64,000 nt of DNA, taken from assembly GCF_014202425.1 (NCBI RefSeq), contig NZ_JACHGT010000007.1, forward strand, positions 248,001 to 312,000, given 5' to 3'. Position numbers and translations under genes: made by a program. Shown piece after piece: positions 8,168-16,599 of the stretch (within the stretch, counting starts at the first letter, position 1; every line of letters starts with the position of its first letter). Under the pieces are notes generated by a model that saw only the letters and a program-made list of their open reading frames with translations, was not told the DNA's origin and ran no database searches. This DNA comes from Phytomonospora endophytica (GTDB lineage Bacteria; Actinomycetota; Actinomycetes; Mycobacteriales; Micromonosporaceae).

Positions 8168-9817
8168 ATGACCACGACCGAACCGCGGCCGCACACGTCC
8201 CGCGACGAGGAGCATCGCCTCCTCCAGCTCAGCCCGTTCGAGATCAAGAACAAGCTGATCGACCTCGCCGACGAGAACACCCAGGCGGGCGCCGAGCAGA
8301 TGCTCAACGCCGGGCGCGGCAACCCGAACTGGATCGCCACGGTCCCCCGCGCGGCCTTCGCGCTGCTGCTGCGCTTCGGGCTGGAGGAGTCGAACCGCGC
8401 CTGGAGCGAGTGGGACGTCCTCGGCGGAATGCCCGCCAAGCAGGGCATCGCCGAGCGCTTCACGGCCTTCCTGACCAAGAACCGGCAGGAGATGGGCGCC
8501 GACCTGCTGACGTCGAGCGTCGCGTTCGGCACCGGCGAGATGGGCTTCGACGCCGACACCTGGGTGCACGAACTGACCGACGCCGTCATCGGCGACAACT
8601 ACCCCGTCCCCGACCGCATGCTCACCCACATCGAGCAGGTCGTGCACAAGTACCTGATCAAGGAGATGTGCGCAGGCGTCGAGCCCTCCGAGGGCAAGTA
8701 CGACCTCTTCGCCACCGAGGGCGGCACGGCCGCGATGTGCTACATCTTCGACTCGGCGATCATCAACCGCCTGCTCATGCCCGGCGACACGATCGCGATC
8801 ATGACGCCGATCTTCACGCCCTACCTGGAGATCCCGAACCTGGAGCGCTACCAGTTCAACGTGGTCGAACTCAAGGCCTCGAAGGTGAACCAGGACGGCT
8901 TCCACACCTGGCAGTACCCCGACGCCGAGATCGACAAGCTGGCCGACCCGAAGGTCAAGGCGCTCTTCTGCGTCAACCCCAGCAACCCGCCCTCGGTGAT
9001 GCTCGCGCCGGAGACCCTCGACCGGATCGCGACGATCGTCAAGGAGAAGAACAAGAAGCTCACCGTCATCACCGACGACGTCTACGGCACCTTCGTCAAC
9101 GGCTTCCGCTCGCTGATGTCGGCCGTCCCGCGCAACACCATCGGCGTGTACTCCTTCTCAAAGTACTTCGGGTGCACCGGCTGGCGCCTAGGCGTCATCG
9201 CCGTCAACGAGGACAACGTCTTCGACGAGGCCCTCGCCGCGCAGAACGCCGAGACCAAGGAGCTGCTGAACAAGCGCTACTCGACGATCACGCTGGAACC
9301 CGAGAAGCTCAAGTTCATCGACCGGCTCGTCGCCGACTCGCGCCAGGTCGCGCTCAACCACACCGCCGGCCTGTCCCTGCCGCAGCAGGCGCAGATGGCG
9401 CTGTTCAGCCTCGCCGCCCTGCTTGACGACGGCGACCAGTACAAGCACATCTGCCAGTCGATCATCGCCCGCCGCCTCAACGCGCTCACCAAGGGCATGG
9501 GCATCAAACTGCCCAAGGATCCGCTGTCGGCGCACTACTACGCCGAACTGGACCTGCTGTCGTGGGCCGAACGCAACTGGGGCAAACCCTTCGCCGACTG
9601 GATGCGGGCGAGCTTCGAACCCGTCGACCCGATCTTCCGGCTCGCCGAGAAGGGCTCCATCGTGCTGCTCAACGGCGGCGGATTCGACGGGCCCGACTGG
9701 TCGGTGCGCATCTCGCTGGCGAACCTCCCGATGGACGCCTACGAGAAGATCGGCACCTGGCTGTGGGAGATCGGCCAGGAGTACAAGGCCGAGTTCGACA
9801 AGGCCAACGGCGGCTGA
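8168..9817 (+). CDS. aspD: Bifunctional aspartate transaminase / aspartate 4-decarboxylase
   Basis: 549-residue PLP enzyme converting L-aspartate to L-alanine and CO2, with side transaminase activity. It is longer than ordinary class I aminotransferases (about 400), as is normal for this family. Visible features: N-P-S-N-P-P at 270-275, D-D-V-Y near 303, the PLP lysine K332 in S-F-S-K-Y-F-G-C-T-G-W-R-L-G, and the insert after residue 350 with N-A-E-T-K-E-L-L-N-K-R-Y. A GGGGGA site precedes the ATG. It lies between two AspT paralogues with gaps of 19 bp and 1 bp, so all three form one operon. The paired decarboxylase and exchanger is the classical proton-consuming aspartate-alanine cycle. Confidence 0.95.
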   Translation: MTTTEPRPHTSRDEEHRLLQLSPFEIKNKLIDLADENTQAGAEQMLNAGRGNPNWIATVPRAAFALLLRFGLEESNRAWSEWDVLGGMPAKQGIAERFTAFLTKNRQEMGADLLTSSVAFGTGEMGFDADTWVHELTDAVIGDNYPVPDRMLTHIEQVVHKYLIKEMCAGVEPSEGKYDLFATEGGTAAMCYIFDSAIINRLLMPGDTIAIMTPIFTPYLEIPNLERYQFNVVELKASKVNQDGFHTWQYPDAEIDKLADPKVKALFCVNPSNPPSVMLAPETLDRIATIVKEKNKKLTVITDDVYGTFVNGFRSLMSAVPRNTIGVYSFSKYFGCTGWRLGVIAVNEDNVFDEALAAQNAETKELLNKRYSTITLEPEKLKFIDRLVADSRQVALNHTAGLSLPQQAQMALFSLAALLDDGDQYKHICQSIIARRLNALTKGMGIKLPKDPLSAHYYAELDLLSWAERNWGKPFADWMRASFEPVDPIFRLAEKGSIVLLNGGGFDGPDWSVRISLANLPMDAYEKIGTWLWEIGQEYKAEFDKANGG

Positions 9818-9818
9818 G

Positions 9819-11513
9819 ATGGACTGGGTCAAGAACATCATCCAGTCCACACCCGAGATCGCGCTGTTCCTCTGCCTGGCGCTGGGTTTCGCGCTCGGCG
9901 CGGTCAAGGTGTGGAAGCTGTCCCTGGGCGGTGTCGCCGGGACACTGATCGTGGCGATCGTGGTCGGGATGATCGCCGACGTCAAGCTCAACGACGAGGT
10001 GAAGAACATCGCCTTCGCGATGTTCATCTTCACCCTGGGATACCTGTCGGGGCCGTCGTTCTTCGCCAGCCTCAACCGGACCAGCCTCAAGTACGGCGTG
10101 TTCACGTGCATCGAGGTCGTCACGGTCCTCGGCATCACCGCGATAGCCGTGCTCATCATGGGCCTCGACGTCGGCACCGCCGCCGGGCTGATGGCGGGCG
10201 GCGCGACCGAGTCGGCCGTGGTCGGTACGGCCACCGACTCGATCGCGAAACTCCCGCTGCCCGCCGCGGAGATCGCCACGCTCCAGGCCAACGTCGGCAC
10301 CGCGTACTCGATCTCCTACATCTGCGGGCTGATCACGATCGTGATCATGTCGAGCCAGGTCTTCCCGCTGATCATGCGGATCGACCTGCGCGCCGAGGCC
10401 GAGAAGCTGTGGCGCAAGCTCGGCGGCGGCAGCACCGACGAGAACGCCAGCCCGGCGCTGCCCGGGCTGGTCGGCCGCGCCCACCAGGTCGTCGCCGCCG
10501 ACGGCCGGACCGTCGACCAGCTGGAGACCGCGCTCGGCAAGGGCGCCGCCGTCGAACGCGTCCTGCGCGGCGGCGACACCCTGACCGCCGACGGGAACAC
10601 CCGGCTGGTGCTCGGCGACATCGTGATGCTCGTCGGTCCCCGCGAGGCCGTCCTCGCCGGCGACAAGCTCATCGGGCCGGAGGTCGCGCCGAGAAGGGGC
10701 ACCGACCTCGAACTGGACGTCGCCGACGTCGTCGTCAACGCCAAGGGCTTCAGCACCGCCACCCTCGGCGAGCTGCGCGAGCAGATCCCACCGCAGGCAC
10801 GGCACGGCGTGTTCATGTCGACGATCACGCGCATGGACCACGAACTGCCGGTGAAGAACGGGACGGAGATCCACAAGGGCGACACCGTCCGCTTCACGGG
10901 GACGAAGTCCGACCTGGCGGCGTTCACGCCGAAGGTCGGGTTCCGCATCGACCCGGCGGTGAAGTTCGACTTCGTGTTCATCGCCATCGGCGTGGTCCTC
11001 GGCTTCATGATCGGCAAGCTCGTGCTGCAGCTCGGCGATGTGCCGCTGTCGCTCGGGACCGGTGGCGGCTGCCTGCTGTCGGGACTGGCGTTCGGGTGGT
11101 TCCGGGCCCGCAGACCGCAGATCGGGCAGTACCACCCGGCCGCGGCCGAGGTCATCAAGACGCTGGGGCTGGCGACGTTCATCTGCGCGGTCGGGCTGAC
11201 GTCGGGACCGCAGGCGGTCGAGCTGGTCAAGCAGTTCGGCTTCGGTCTGCCGATCGCCGGGATCCTGATGACGCTGCTGCCGGCCTCGCTGTCGCTGTTC
11301 GTGGCGTGGAAGCTCATGAAGCTGCCCGCGCCGCTCGCCCTGGGCGCCGTGACGGGCCAGCAGTGCAGTACGCCGGGTGTCACCGCCGTCCAGCAGGCGG
11401 CGGGCAACGCGACGCCGCTGATGACCTACACGATCGTCTACGCGCTGTCGAACGTCGCGCTCCCCCTCATGGGACCCGTCGTCGTGGCGATGGCGCGGGC
11501 TCTGGGCGGCTGA
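9819..11513 (+). CDS. aspT: Aspartate:alanine exchanger family transporter (AspT, copy 2)
   Basis: 564 residues, the same length as copy 1 but clearly diverged from it. The ATG at 9819 is one base after the aspD stop; the frame open since 9423 is a shadow of aspD. First helix region P-E-I-A-L-F-L-C-L-A-L-G-F-A-L-G-A-V-K, then about five helices, a soluble RCK_C-like centre (about 205-375) and a second helical block. The G-A-T-E-S-A-V-V-G-T-A motif stands where copy 1 has G-L-T-Q-S-S-V-I-G-V-A, and G-Q-Q-C-S-T-P-G-V where copy 1 has A-N-T-T-T-A-S-I. These transport-site differences suggest the copies may be subunits of one exchanger or differ in substrate. Followed by a strong hairpin at 11527. 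Confidence 0.88.
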   Translation: MDWVKNIIQSTPEIALFLCLALGFALGAVKVWKLSLGGVAGTLIVAIVVGMIADVKLNDEVKNIAFAMFIFTLGYLSGPSFFASLNRTSLKYGVFTCIEVVTVLGITAIAVLIMGLDVGTAAGLMAGGATESAVVGTATDSIAKLPLPAAEIATLQANVGTAYSISYICGLITIVIMSSQVFPLIMRIDLRAEAEKLWRKLGGGSTDENASPALPGLVGRAHQVVAADGRTVDQLETALGKGAAVERVLRGGDTLTADGNTRLVLGDIVMLVGPREAVLAGDKLIGPEVAPRRGTDLELDVADVVVNAKGFSTATLGELREQIPPQARHGVFMSTITRMDHELPVKNGTEIHKGDTVRFTGTKSDLAAFTPKVGFRIDPAVKFDFVFIAIGVVLGFMIGKLVLQLGDVPLSLGTGGGCLLSGLAFGWFRARRPQIGQYHPAAAEVIKTLGLATFICAVGLTSGPQAVELVKQFGFGLPIAGILMTLLPASLSLFVAWKLMKLPAPLALGAVTGQQCSTPGVTAVQQAAGNATPLMTYTIVYALSNVALPLMGPVVVAMARALGG

Positions 11514-11526
11514 AGCGACGGGACAA

Positions 11527-11559
11527 GGGGTGGCCGGCTCGGGCGGGGCCGGCCACCCC
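11527..11559 (+). terminator. Hairpin terminator of the aspT-aspD-aspT operon
   Basis: Perfect 11-bp stem GGGGTGGCCGG (11527-11537) with CCGGCCACCCC (11549-11559) and an 11-base loop, 13 bp after the copy 2 stop. There is no T-run, as is common for actinomycete terminators. Confidence 0.7.
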
Positions 11560-11713
11560 GGGGCATGACCCCCACGCGAGCTTCCGGGCACGCGACACCG
11601 ACCCCTCCCGAATGAACACCGAAGGGCCATCGTGTACTGTCATGCCTCGTGCGAGTCACCCGGAAAACGGGTCGCGAAAGCGCCCGGGTCACCAGGTAAA
11701 GTGGGTCGCACAG

Positions 11714-11798
11714 GTCGAAGTGGCGGAATGGCAGACGCGCTAGCTTGAGGTGCTAGTGTCCTTTATCGGACGTGGGGGTTCAAGTCCCCCCTTCGACA
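11714..11798 (+). tRNA. tRNA-Leu (anticodon GAG)
   Basis: Cloverleaf read by hand. Acceptor stem GTCGAAG (11714-11720) pairs with CTTCGAC (11791-11797), with discriminator A at 11798. D-arm stem GCG/CGC; anticodon stem CTAGC/GCTAG with loop TTGAGGT, so the anticodon is GAG at 11747-11749. A long variable arm (TGTCC/GGACG) marks a class II tRNA and supports leucine. T-arm is GGGGG-TTCAAGT-CCCCC. CCA is not encoded. It decodes CUC and CUU. A possible -10 box, TAAAGT, lies at 11697-11702. A rho-independent terminator follows 12 bp downstream. Confidence 0.95.
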
Positions 11799-11810
11799 CC
11801 GAGCAAGACC

Positions 11811-11836
11811 AAGGCCCCCACCCCGGTGGGGGCCTT
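11811..11836 (+). terminator. Rho-independent terminator after tRNA-Leu
   Basis: AAGGCCCCCAC (11811-11821), loop CCCG, GTGGGGGCCTT (11826-11836): an 11-bp perfect stem whose A/T ends serve both directions. It ends the tRNA transcript and probably also the convergent gene that stops at 11854. Confidence 0.85.
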
Positions 11837-11853
11837 TACCGTTGCCGGGGGCG

Positions 11854-12459
11854 TCAGCACTGCCACAGGAATGACGCGCGCACGCAGGCCGCGCAGGTGA
11901 ACACGTACCCCCAGCCGTCGCCGCCGAAGTTCATGCCCGATTGGTAGTCGCGGCCGGGTTCGAGCATGGCGGCGAAGTCCATCGGGCGGGCGCAGCCGGG
12001 GCAGTCGGGGTGTTCGTCGCCTTGGAGCCAGAACGGGGTTCCGGCGAGTTGACCGAGGGCGTCGCGCCGGTCGTTTCCGCCTTCCGTCCAGGCTTCGAGG
12101 GCGTCGGGGTACTCCGGCTGCGGGACCTCCGTGGGACGGAGGCCGTTGACGACCGTCAAGAGGGTCTCGCCCTCCTCCGGCGGGTTCGCGGCCCGGAGGG
12201 GCGCGTCGCGCGGGAACAGGTAGGCGCGGTTGCCGCCGGCCGCCGGGTCCCACTCCTCGCACAGGCCCGGCTCGTTCTGGCACATGAAGACCGACACGAC
12301 GCCCTCGTCGACGGGCAGGTGCGCGTGGAACATCATCGGCCCGTCGCACTCCGAGCAGTCCGGCCACGCGAAGCCGCCCGGGACGAGGGGCAGACCGCCG
12401 GTGCGGAGCACGGGGGCGTCGGCGGGCACGTCACCCGCATAAGTCAGCAGAGTCACCAC
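11854..12459 (-). CDS. DUF1963/YwqG-like protein with CxxC zinc knuckles
   Basis: 201 residues from GTG at 12459 (a second GTG follows at 12456). The longer frame to 12552 would overlap the divergent neighbour and is not used. The stretch G-G-L-P-L-V-P-G-G-F-A-W-P-D-C-S-E-C-D-G-P-M-M-F resembles the opening of YwqG/DUF1963 proteins. A second copy-like knuckle, D-C-P-G-C-A-R-P-M-D-F, sits near residue 155-165, and C-A-A-C is near the C-terminus, so six or so Cys could bind metal. Cytosolic, function unknown. It is divergent from the SDR gene, and its transcript ends at the shared terminator after tRNA-Leu. Confidence 0.7.
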   Translation of the reverse strand: MVTLLTYAGDVPADAPVLRTGGLPLVPGGFAWPDCSECDGPMMFHAHLPVDEGVVSVFMCQNEPGLCEEWDPAAGGNRAYLFPRDAPLRAANPPEEGETLLTVVNGLRPTEVPQPEYPDALEAWTEGGNDRRDALGQLAGTPFWLQGDEHPDCPGCARPMDFAAMLEPGRDYQSGMNFGGDGWGYVFTCAACVRASFLWQC

Positions 12460-12535
12460 GGGGCCAAGGTACCGGGCTCGCCCACGGAAGGGCGCGCTCG
12501 CCGATAGACTGCGTATGCAACTACCGGGAGGTCTC

Positions 12536-13444
12536 ATGCGGGTCTTCATCACCGGCGCGACCGGCTACATCGGCGGCTCCATCGCCGTCCGCCTCATCGC
12601 GGCCGGTCACCGGGTCACCGGCCTGGCGCGGACGACAGGCAAGGCCGACGCCCTCGCCGGGCTCGGCGTCGAGCCCGTCGTCGGCACCCTCGACGACGTG
12701 GAGACGCTCACCGCGGCGGCCCGCGCGGCCGACGCGGTGATCAACGCGGCGAGCAGCGACCACCGCGCGGCCGCCGACACGCTCATCGACGCCCTCGCCG
12801 GCACCGGCAAGGTCCTCATCCACACCAGCGGCTCCAGCATCGTCGGCGACGACTCCCGGGGCGAGGCCTCCGACCGCGTCTACACCGAGGCCGACGTCCT
12901 CGACGGCTGGCAACCCGAGCCCGACAAGGCCGCGCGGGTCGCCCTCGACCGGGCCGTACTGGCCGCCGCCGACCGCGGTGTCCGCTCGGCGGTGCTCTGC
13001 AACACCCTCATCTACGGGCACGGCCGCGGCCTCTCCCGCGACAGCGTCCAGATCCCCCGCCTCGTCGACCAGGCCCGCGAGAGCGGCGTCGTCCGGCACG
13101 TCGGACCCGGCCACAACATCTGGTCGAACGCGCACGTCGATGATGTCGCCGACGCCTATCTCAAGGCCCTCGACACCGTCGCGGCCGGTTCCTTTCTCTT
13201 CGTCGAGAACGGCGAGGCCTCGTTCCTCGACGTCACCACGGCCATCGCCGACGCGCTCGAACTCGGTCCGCCCGAGGCGTGGGACATCGACTCCGCCATC
13301 GCCGAGTGGGGCTACGAACCGGCCGTGTTCGCGCTCGGCTCCAACAGCCGCGTGCGCGGTACGGCCCGCGACGCCCTCGGCTGGCGTCCCCGGCACGCCT
13401 CGGTCACCGAGTGGATCCGCGACGGCCTCAACGCTTCGGAGTGA
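12536..13444 (+). CDS. NAD-dependent epimerase/dehydratase family protein (extended SDR)
   Basis: 302 residues with an N-terminal Rossmann fold, M-R-V-F-I-T-G-A-T-G-Y-I-G-G (G-x-x-G-x-x-G at 7-13). GGGAGG at 12526-12531 supports the ATG at 12536. The chain continues with D-A-V-I-N-A-A-S-S, H-T-S-G-S-S-I-V-G, and a substrate-side G-P-G-H-N-I-W-S-N-A-H-V-D-D-V-A-D-A-Y segment typical of atypical extended SDRs. A canonical Y-x-x-x-K pair is not obvious after the H-T-S-G-S segment, so it may be an NAD(P)-binding reductase or an NmrA-like sensor rather than an epimerase. Confidence 0.8.
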   Translation: MRVFITGATGYIGGSIAVRLIAAGHRVTGLARTTGKADALAGLGVEPVVGTLDDVETLTAAARAADAVINAASSDHRAAADTLIDALAGTGKVLIHTSGSSIVGDDSRGEASDRVYTEADVLDGWQPEPDKAARVALDRAVLAAADRGVRSAVLCNTLIYGHGRGLSRDSVQIPRLVDQARESGVVRHVGPGHNIWSNAHVDDVADAYLKALDTVAAGSFLFVENGEASFLDVTTAIADALELGPPEAWDIDSAIAEWGYEPAVFALGSNSRVRGTARDALGWRPRHASVTEWIRDGLNASE

Positions 13445-13467
13445 TCGCACCCCGGTAGCGTCGGGCC

Positions 13468-14691
13468 GTGCCGACCACTTCCCCCTCCACCGAAGTGACC
13501 GGCTGGCTCAGCCGCAACGCCGTCCGCCTCACCGGTCTCGAACCGGGAACGGACCTCACCGACCTGAAGGGCCTCACCGACGTGCTCGGCGGCGCCCGGA
13601 TCGTGGGGCTCGGCGAGTCGACGCACGGCACGGCCGAGTTCTTCCGGCTCAAGCACCGGCTCGTCGAATACCTCGTCACCGAGCACGGCTGCACGGTCTT
13701 CGCGATGGAGGCCAGCGCGTCGGCGGCGGCCGACGTCGACGCCTACATCCGTTACGGGACCGGCGATGCCGCCGAGGTACTGGCGGGACTGGGGTTCTGG
13801 ACGTGGCGGACGGCGGAGGTCTTGGCCCTGTTCGAGTGGCTGCGCGCGCACAACCGGGACCTGCCGGAACATCGGCGGGTCCGCTTCGCCGGCATCGACC
13901 CGCAGCGCTGCGACCGCTCGATCGCGGCGCTGGAAGGCTTCCTGAGCGGACCCGGCGACCCGTTGCGCGTCCTCGGCACGGCCGATCCCGGCTCACGGCC
14001 GGACCCCGAGCGCCGCCTGTTCCACCAGGCCGGGGAACTGCTGGACCGGGTGACCCGCGCCGACGGCGGCCCGGAGGCCCTCCGGCACGCGCGTATCCTC
14101 GTCCGGGCCGCGGATCTGGTGACGCGCCCACGCGTCGCCCCCGACCCGGCCGACACGGTCTTCGCCGCGCGCGACCGGTACATGGCCGACGCCGTCGCCG
14201 AGATCCTCGACGCCGACCCGGCCGCCACGATCGCGCTCTGGGCGCACAACGGCCACCTGGCCCGGACCCGCTACGGCGGCGGCATCGCCGCCCTGGGCTC
14301 GCATCTGGCCGAACGCCACGGCGACGACTACTACGCCCTCGGGCTCCTTTTCGGTTCCGGGAGGTTCCGGGCGCGGCGGATGTGGCCGTGGCCTTCCTGG
14401 CCCGGAGCGGTCGCGACGAACGGTCTCGGCCCGGCGCCCGGCGGCACCGTCGAGGCCACCCTCGGCAAGGCCGTGCCGGGCCCGCACCTCGTCGACCTGC
14501 GCGCGGCGGCCGCAGTCCCCGCCGTGCGCGACTGGCTGGCCGCGCCGCACATGACGCGGACGCACGGAGCCGTCGTCCGGCGCCGGCTCTACCGGCTGAG
14601 CATGGCCCCGGTCAAGCCGGCCGAGGAGTTCGACGGGCTCGCCTACGTCCCCGTCTCGACGCCTTCGGTCCCGTTGCCCGCGCGCGAATGA
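13468..14691 (+). CDS. Erythromycin esterase family protein
   Basis: 407 residues from GTG at 13468. The motif G-L-G-E-S-T-H-G-T-A-E-F-F-R-L-K-H-R (E50, H53) is the signature of the erythromycin esterase/succinoglycan biosynthesis family, which hydrolyses macrolactone rings in the EreA/EreB branch. Further family elements are F-A-M-E-A, R-Y-G-T-G near 95, G-I-D-P-Q near 150, and W-A-H-N-G-H-L near 260. Many actinomycete homologues are of unknown substrate, so macrolide resistance is possible but not shown. It is convergent with the 5'-nucleotidase gene and shares a terminator hairpin with it. Confidence 0.85.
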   Translation: MPTTSPSTEVTGWLSRNAVRLTGLEPGTDLTDLKGLTDVLGGARIVGLGESTHGTAEFFRLKHRLVEYLVTEHGCTVFAMEASASAAADVDAYIRYGTGDAAEVLAGLGFWTWRTAEVLALFEWLRAHNRDLPEHRRVRFAGIDPQRCDRSIAALEGFLSGPGDPLRVLGTADPGSRPDPERRLFHQAGELLDRVTRADGGPEALRHARILVRAADLVTRPRVAPDPADTVFAARDRYMADAVAEILDADPAATIALWAHNGHLARTRYGGGIAALGSHLAERHGDDYYALGLLFGSGRFRARRMWPWPSWPGAVATNGLGPAPGGTVEATLGKAVPGPHLVDLRAAAAVPAVRDWLAAPHMTRTHGAVVRRRLYRLSMAPVKPAEEFDGLAYVPVSTPSVPLPARE

Positions 14692-14701
14692 ACGCGCGGG
14701 C
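14676..14701. terminator. Bidirectional hairpin between convergent genes
   Basis: GCCCGCGCG (14676-14684) pairs with CGCGCGGGC (14693-14701) around an 8-base loop. The stop codon of the erythromycin-esterase-like gene lies in the loop. Confidence 0.55.
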
Positions 14702-14713
14702 GACGGTGACACG

Positions 14714-16507
14714 TCAGGCGACCGGCGTCGCCCGCCCGAGCGGCGCGGGCGTCAGGACGGGGTGCTCGCGCAGGTAGGCGATGAAGCCCTCGCGGTCGCG
14801 CTCGCCCCGGAAGGGCTCGGTGAAGCCGGTGAGGGCGCTGTACCCGTCGGCACCGATGAGCGTGTACGCCAGAGCCGCCAGCCGGTAGTCGGCCGACAGG
14901 TCCAGCGTCTCGCCGGAGATCGTCACGCCCGCCGGGTCGACGCGCGAGCCGACCGGCTTGGACGTGTCGAAGCCGTAGCGGACGTTCGCCGACACCGCGA
15001 AGGGCGCGAACTTCACCGTGCCGTCGGCCTGGGTCTGCCACTGCTGTTCGAGGGCCTGGCGCAGCGCCTCGCCGCTCAAGGTGACGGTGAGGACGGGGTT
15101 GCCGTAACCGACGGCGTTCCAGGCCTCGCCGAAGAGGATCTGCCCATCGGTGTCCGACGGGTTGGTGCCCTTGGCGAACAGCAGGTCGGCGGCGATGGCG
15201 ACCGAGCCCTTGGTGGGCTTGGTGGCGATCAGCGCGAGGTCGGCGCGGCCGTCGCGCTTGCGGTTGGCGCTCCACAGCAGGTAGTCGGCGGCGAGGTTGC
15301 CCATGGTGCTCTCCCCCGCGGCGTCCTGGACACGGGTGAAGTCGGCGGTCACGCGTGCCAGCGGCGTGGCGTAGCGGCGCTTGCCCTGGGCGCTCCAGTA
15401 GTCGGCGATGTACTGGGCCTCGGCGTCGACCGGCACGTCACGGGTCATGGCGTGGTTCGTCGACCGGGTCAGCTCGCGCACGACGCGCCCGGAGCGGTCC
15501 AGTTTGAGGTTGATCTCGCTGATGACCTGGCCGTGGTTTCCCGCCTCGACGACCGGGCGGAGCACGCCGTTGGGGTCGGGAAGCATCATGTTGAAGCGGC
15601 AGTGCCAGTGCCCGGCGACGATGGCGGCGATGTCTGCCGAGGCGTTGGCGGCGAGGTCGAAGATCGGGCCGGTGGGGTTGTTTCCCGCGTTGTAGTCGTC
15701 ACCGGCGTAACCGCCCTCGTGGATGTTGACGATGATCGCGTGGACGCCCTTGCGCTTGAGTTCGGCGGCGTAACGGTTGGCGGTCGCGACGATCCCGAGG
15801 CTCTTCATGGCCGGCTGGTACGAGGTCGAGCCGACCGGCGTGTCCTCGACGGCGAGGTTGATGAAGCCGATCGGAAGGCGGCGGCCGCGGCCCGCGTCGA
15901 CCCACTCGATGTTGTACGGCGGCACGATCGGGCGCTCGTCCTCGGCCCAGACGATGTTGCCGTTGTAGAAGCGGAAGTTCGCGCCCCGGAAGCGCTGTCC
16001 GCTCGAATCGATGAAGCTGGTGTCGCGGCCGACCACGCCGTAGGGCTTGCCCTTGTCGATGTGGTCGATGAGGAAGCCGCGCGACTTGTCGAGCTCGTGG
16101 TTTCCCACGGTGGTGAAGTCGAGGCCCAGGTGGTTGAGCATCTCGATGGTCGGCTCGTTGTCGTGGGCGTCGACCTCGAAGGGCCAGCCGGCGAAGTTGT
16201 CGCCGGAGGAGAAGAAGATCGAGTTCTTCTTGCCTTCCCGCAGTCGCGCCAGGTGCGTGGCGATGTAACCCGCGCCCCCGACGGTGAGTTTGGCTCCGTC
16301 GGCGCCGGTGATGACGCCGCCCTGGCCGGGCGTCGTCGGCTGCATGTAGCCGTGGAAGTCGGTGATGTTGAGCAGCTGCACGTCGACGTACTCCGGCGCG
16401 CTCTCCGCCGCGGCGGGTGTGGCGACGGCGAGGTCGCCGACGGCGGTGGCGGTGGCGACCGCGCCGGCCGCGGTGAGGAATGTGCGGCGGCGGAACCGGG
16501 TGTCCAT
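14714..16507 (-). CDS. Tat-exported bifunctional metallophosphatase / 5'-nucleotidase
   Basis: 597 residues from ATG 16507, with GGAGG about 10 bases upstream. The N-terminus M-D-T-R-F-R-R-R-T-F-L-T-A-A-G followed by an Ala-rich stretch is a twin-arginine signal, so the enzyme is folded before export. The metallophosphatase domain shows N-I-T-D-F-H-G, S-S-G-D-N-F-A-G, G-N-H-E-L-D and G-H-W-H. The C-terminal 5'-nucleotidase domain has N-L-A-A-D, F-A-K-G-T-N-P-S-D-T-D-G and a terminal D-Y-R-L-A-A-L-A-Y-T-L-I-G-A-D-G-Y. It should dephosphorylate extracellular nucleotides or related esters, giving nucleoside and phosphate. Confidence 0.92.
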   Translation of the reverse strand: MDTRFRRRTFLTAAGAVATATAVGDLAVATPAAAESAPEYVDVQLLNITDFHGYMQPTTPGQGGVITGADGAKLTVGGAGYIATHLARLREGKKNSIFFSSGDNFAGWPFEVDAHDNEPTIEMLNHLGLDFTTVGNHELDKSRGFLIDHIDKGKPYGVVGRDTSFIDSSGQRFRGANFRFYNGNIVWAEDERPIVPPYNIEWVDAGRGRRLPIGFINLAVEDTPVGSTSYQPAMKSLGIVATANRYAAELKRKGVHAIIVNIHEGGYAGDDYNAGNNPTGPIFDLAANASADIAAIVAGHWHCRFNMMLPDPNGVLRPVVEAGNHGQVISEINLKLDRSGRVVRELTRSTNHAMTRDVPVDAEAQYIADYWSAQGKRRYATPLARVTADFTRVQDAAGESTMGNLAADYLLWSANRKRDGRADLALIATKPTKGSVAIAADLLFAKGTNPSDTDGQILFGEAWNAVGYGNPVLTVTLSGEALRQALEQQWQTQADGTVKFAPFAVSANVRYGFDTSKPVGSRVDPAGVTISGETLDLSADYRLAALAYTLIGADGYSALTGFTEPFRGERDREGFIAYLREHPVLTPAPLGRATPVA

Positions 16508-16599
16508 GGTGGGCGTACCTCCGGGAGGGGCGGGGCGATTTTCGTCGGACTCCGACGTTATTGGAGCGATGATCACCCGTCAATGCCTCGCGCCAGGGT

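Noticed and set aside
9423-9818. N-terminal extension of AspT copy 2 into aspD
   Set aside because: Extension is low-complexity Ser/Thr/Arg shadow of aspD; the family start M-D-W-V-K is at 9819.
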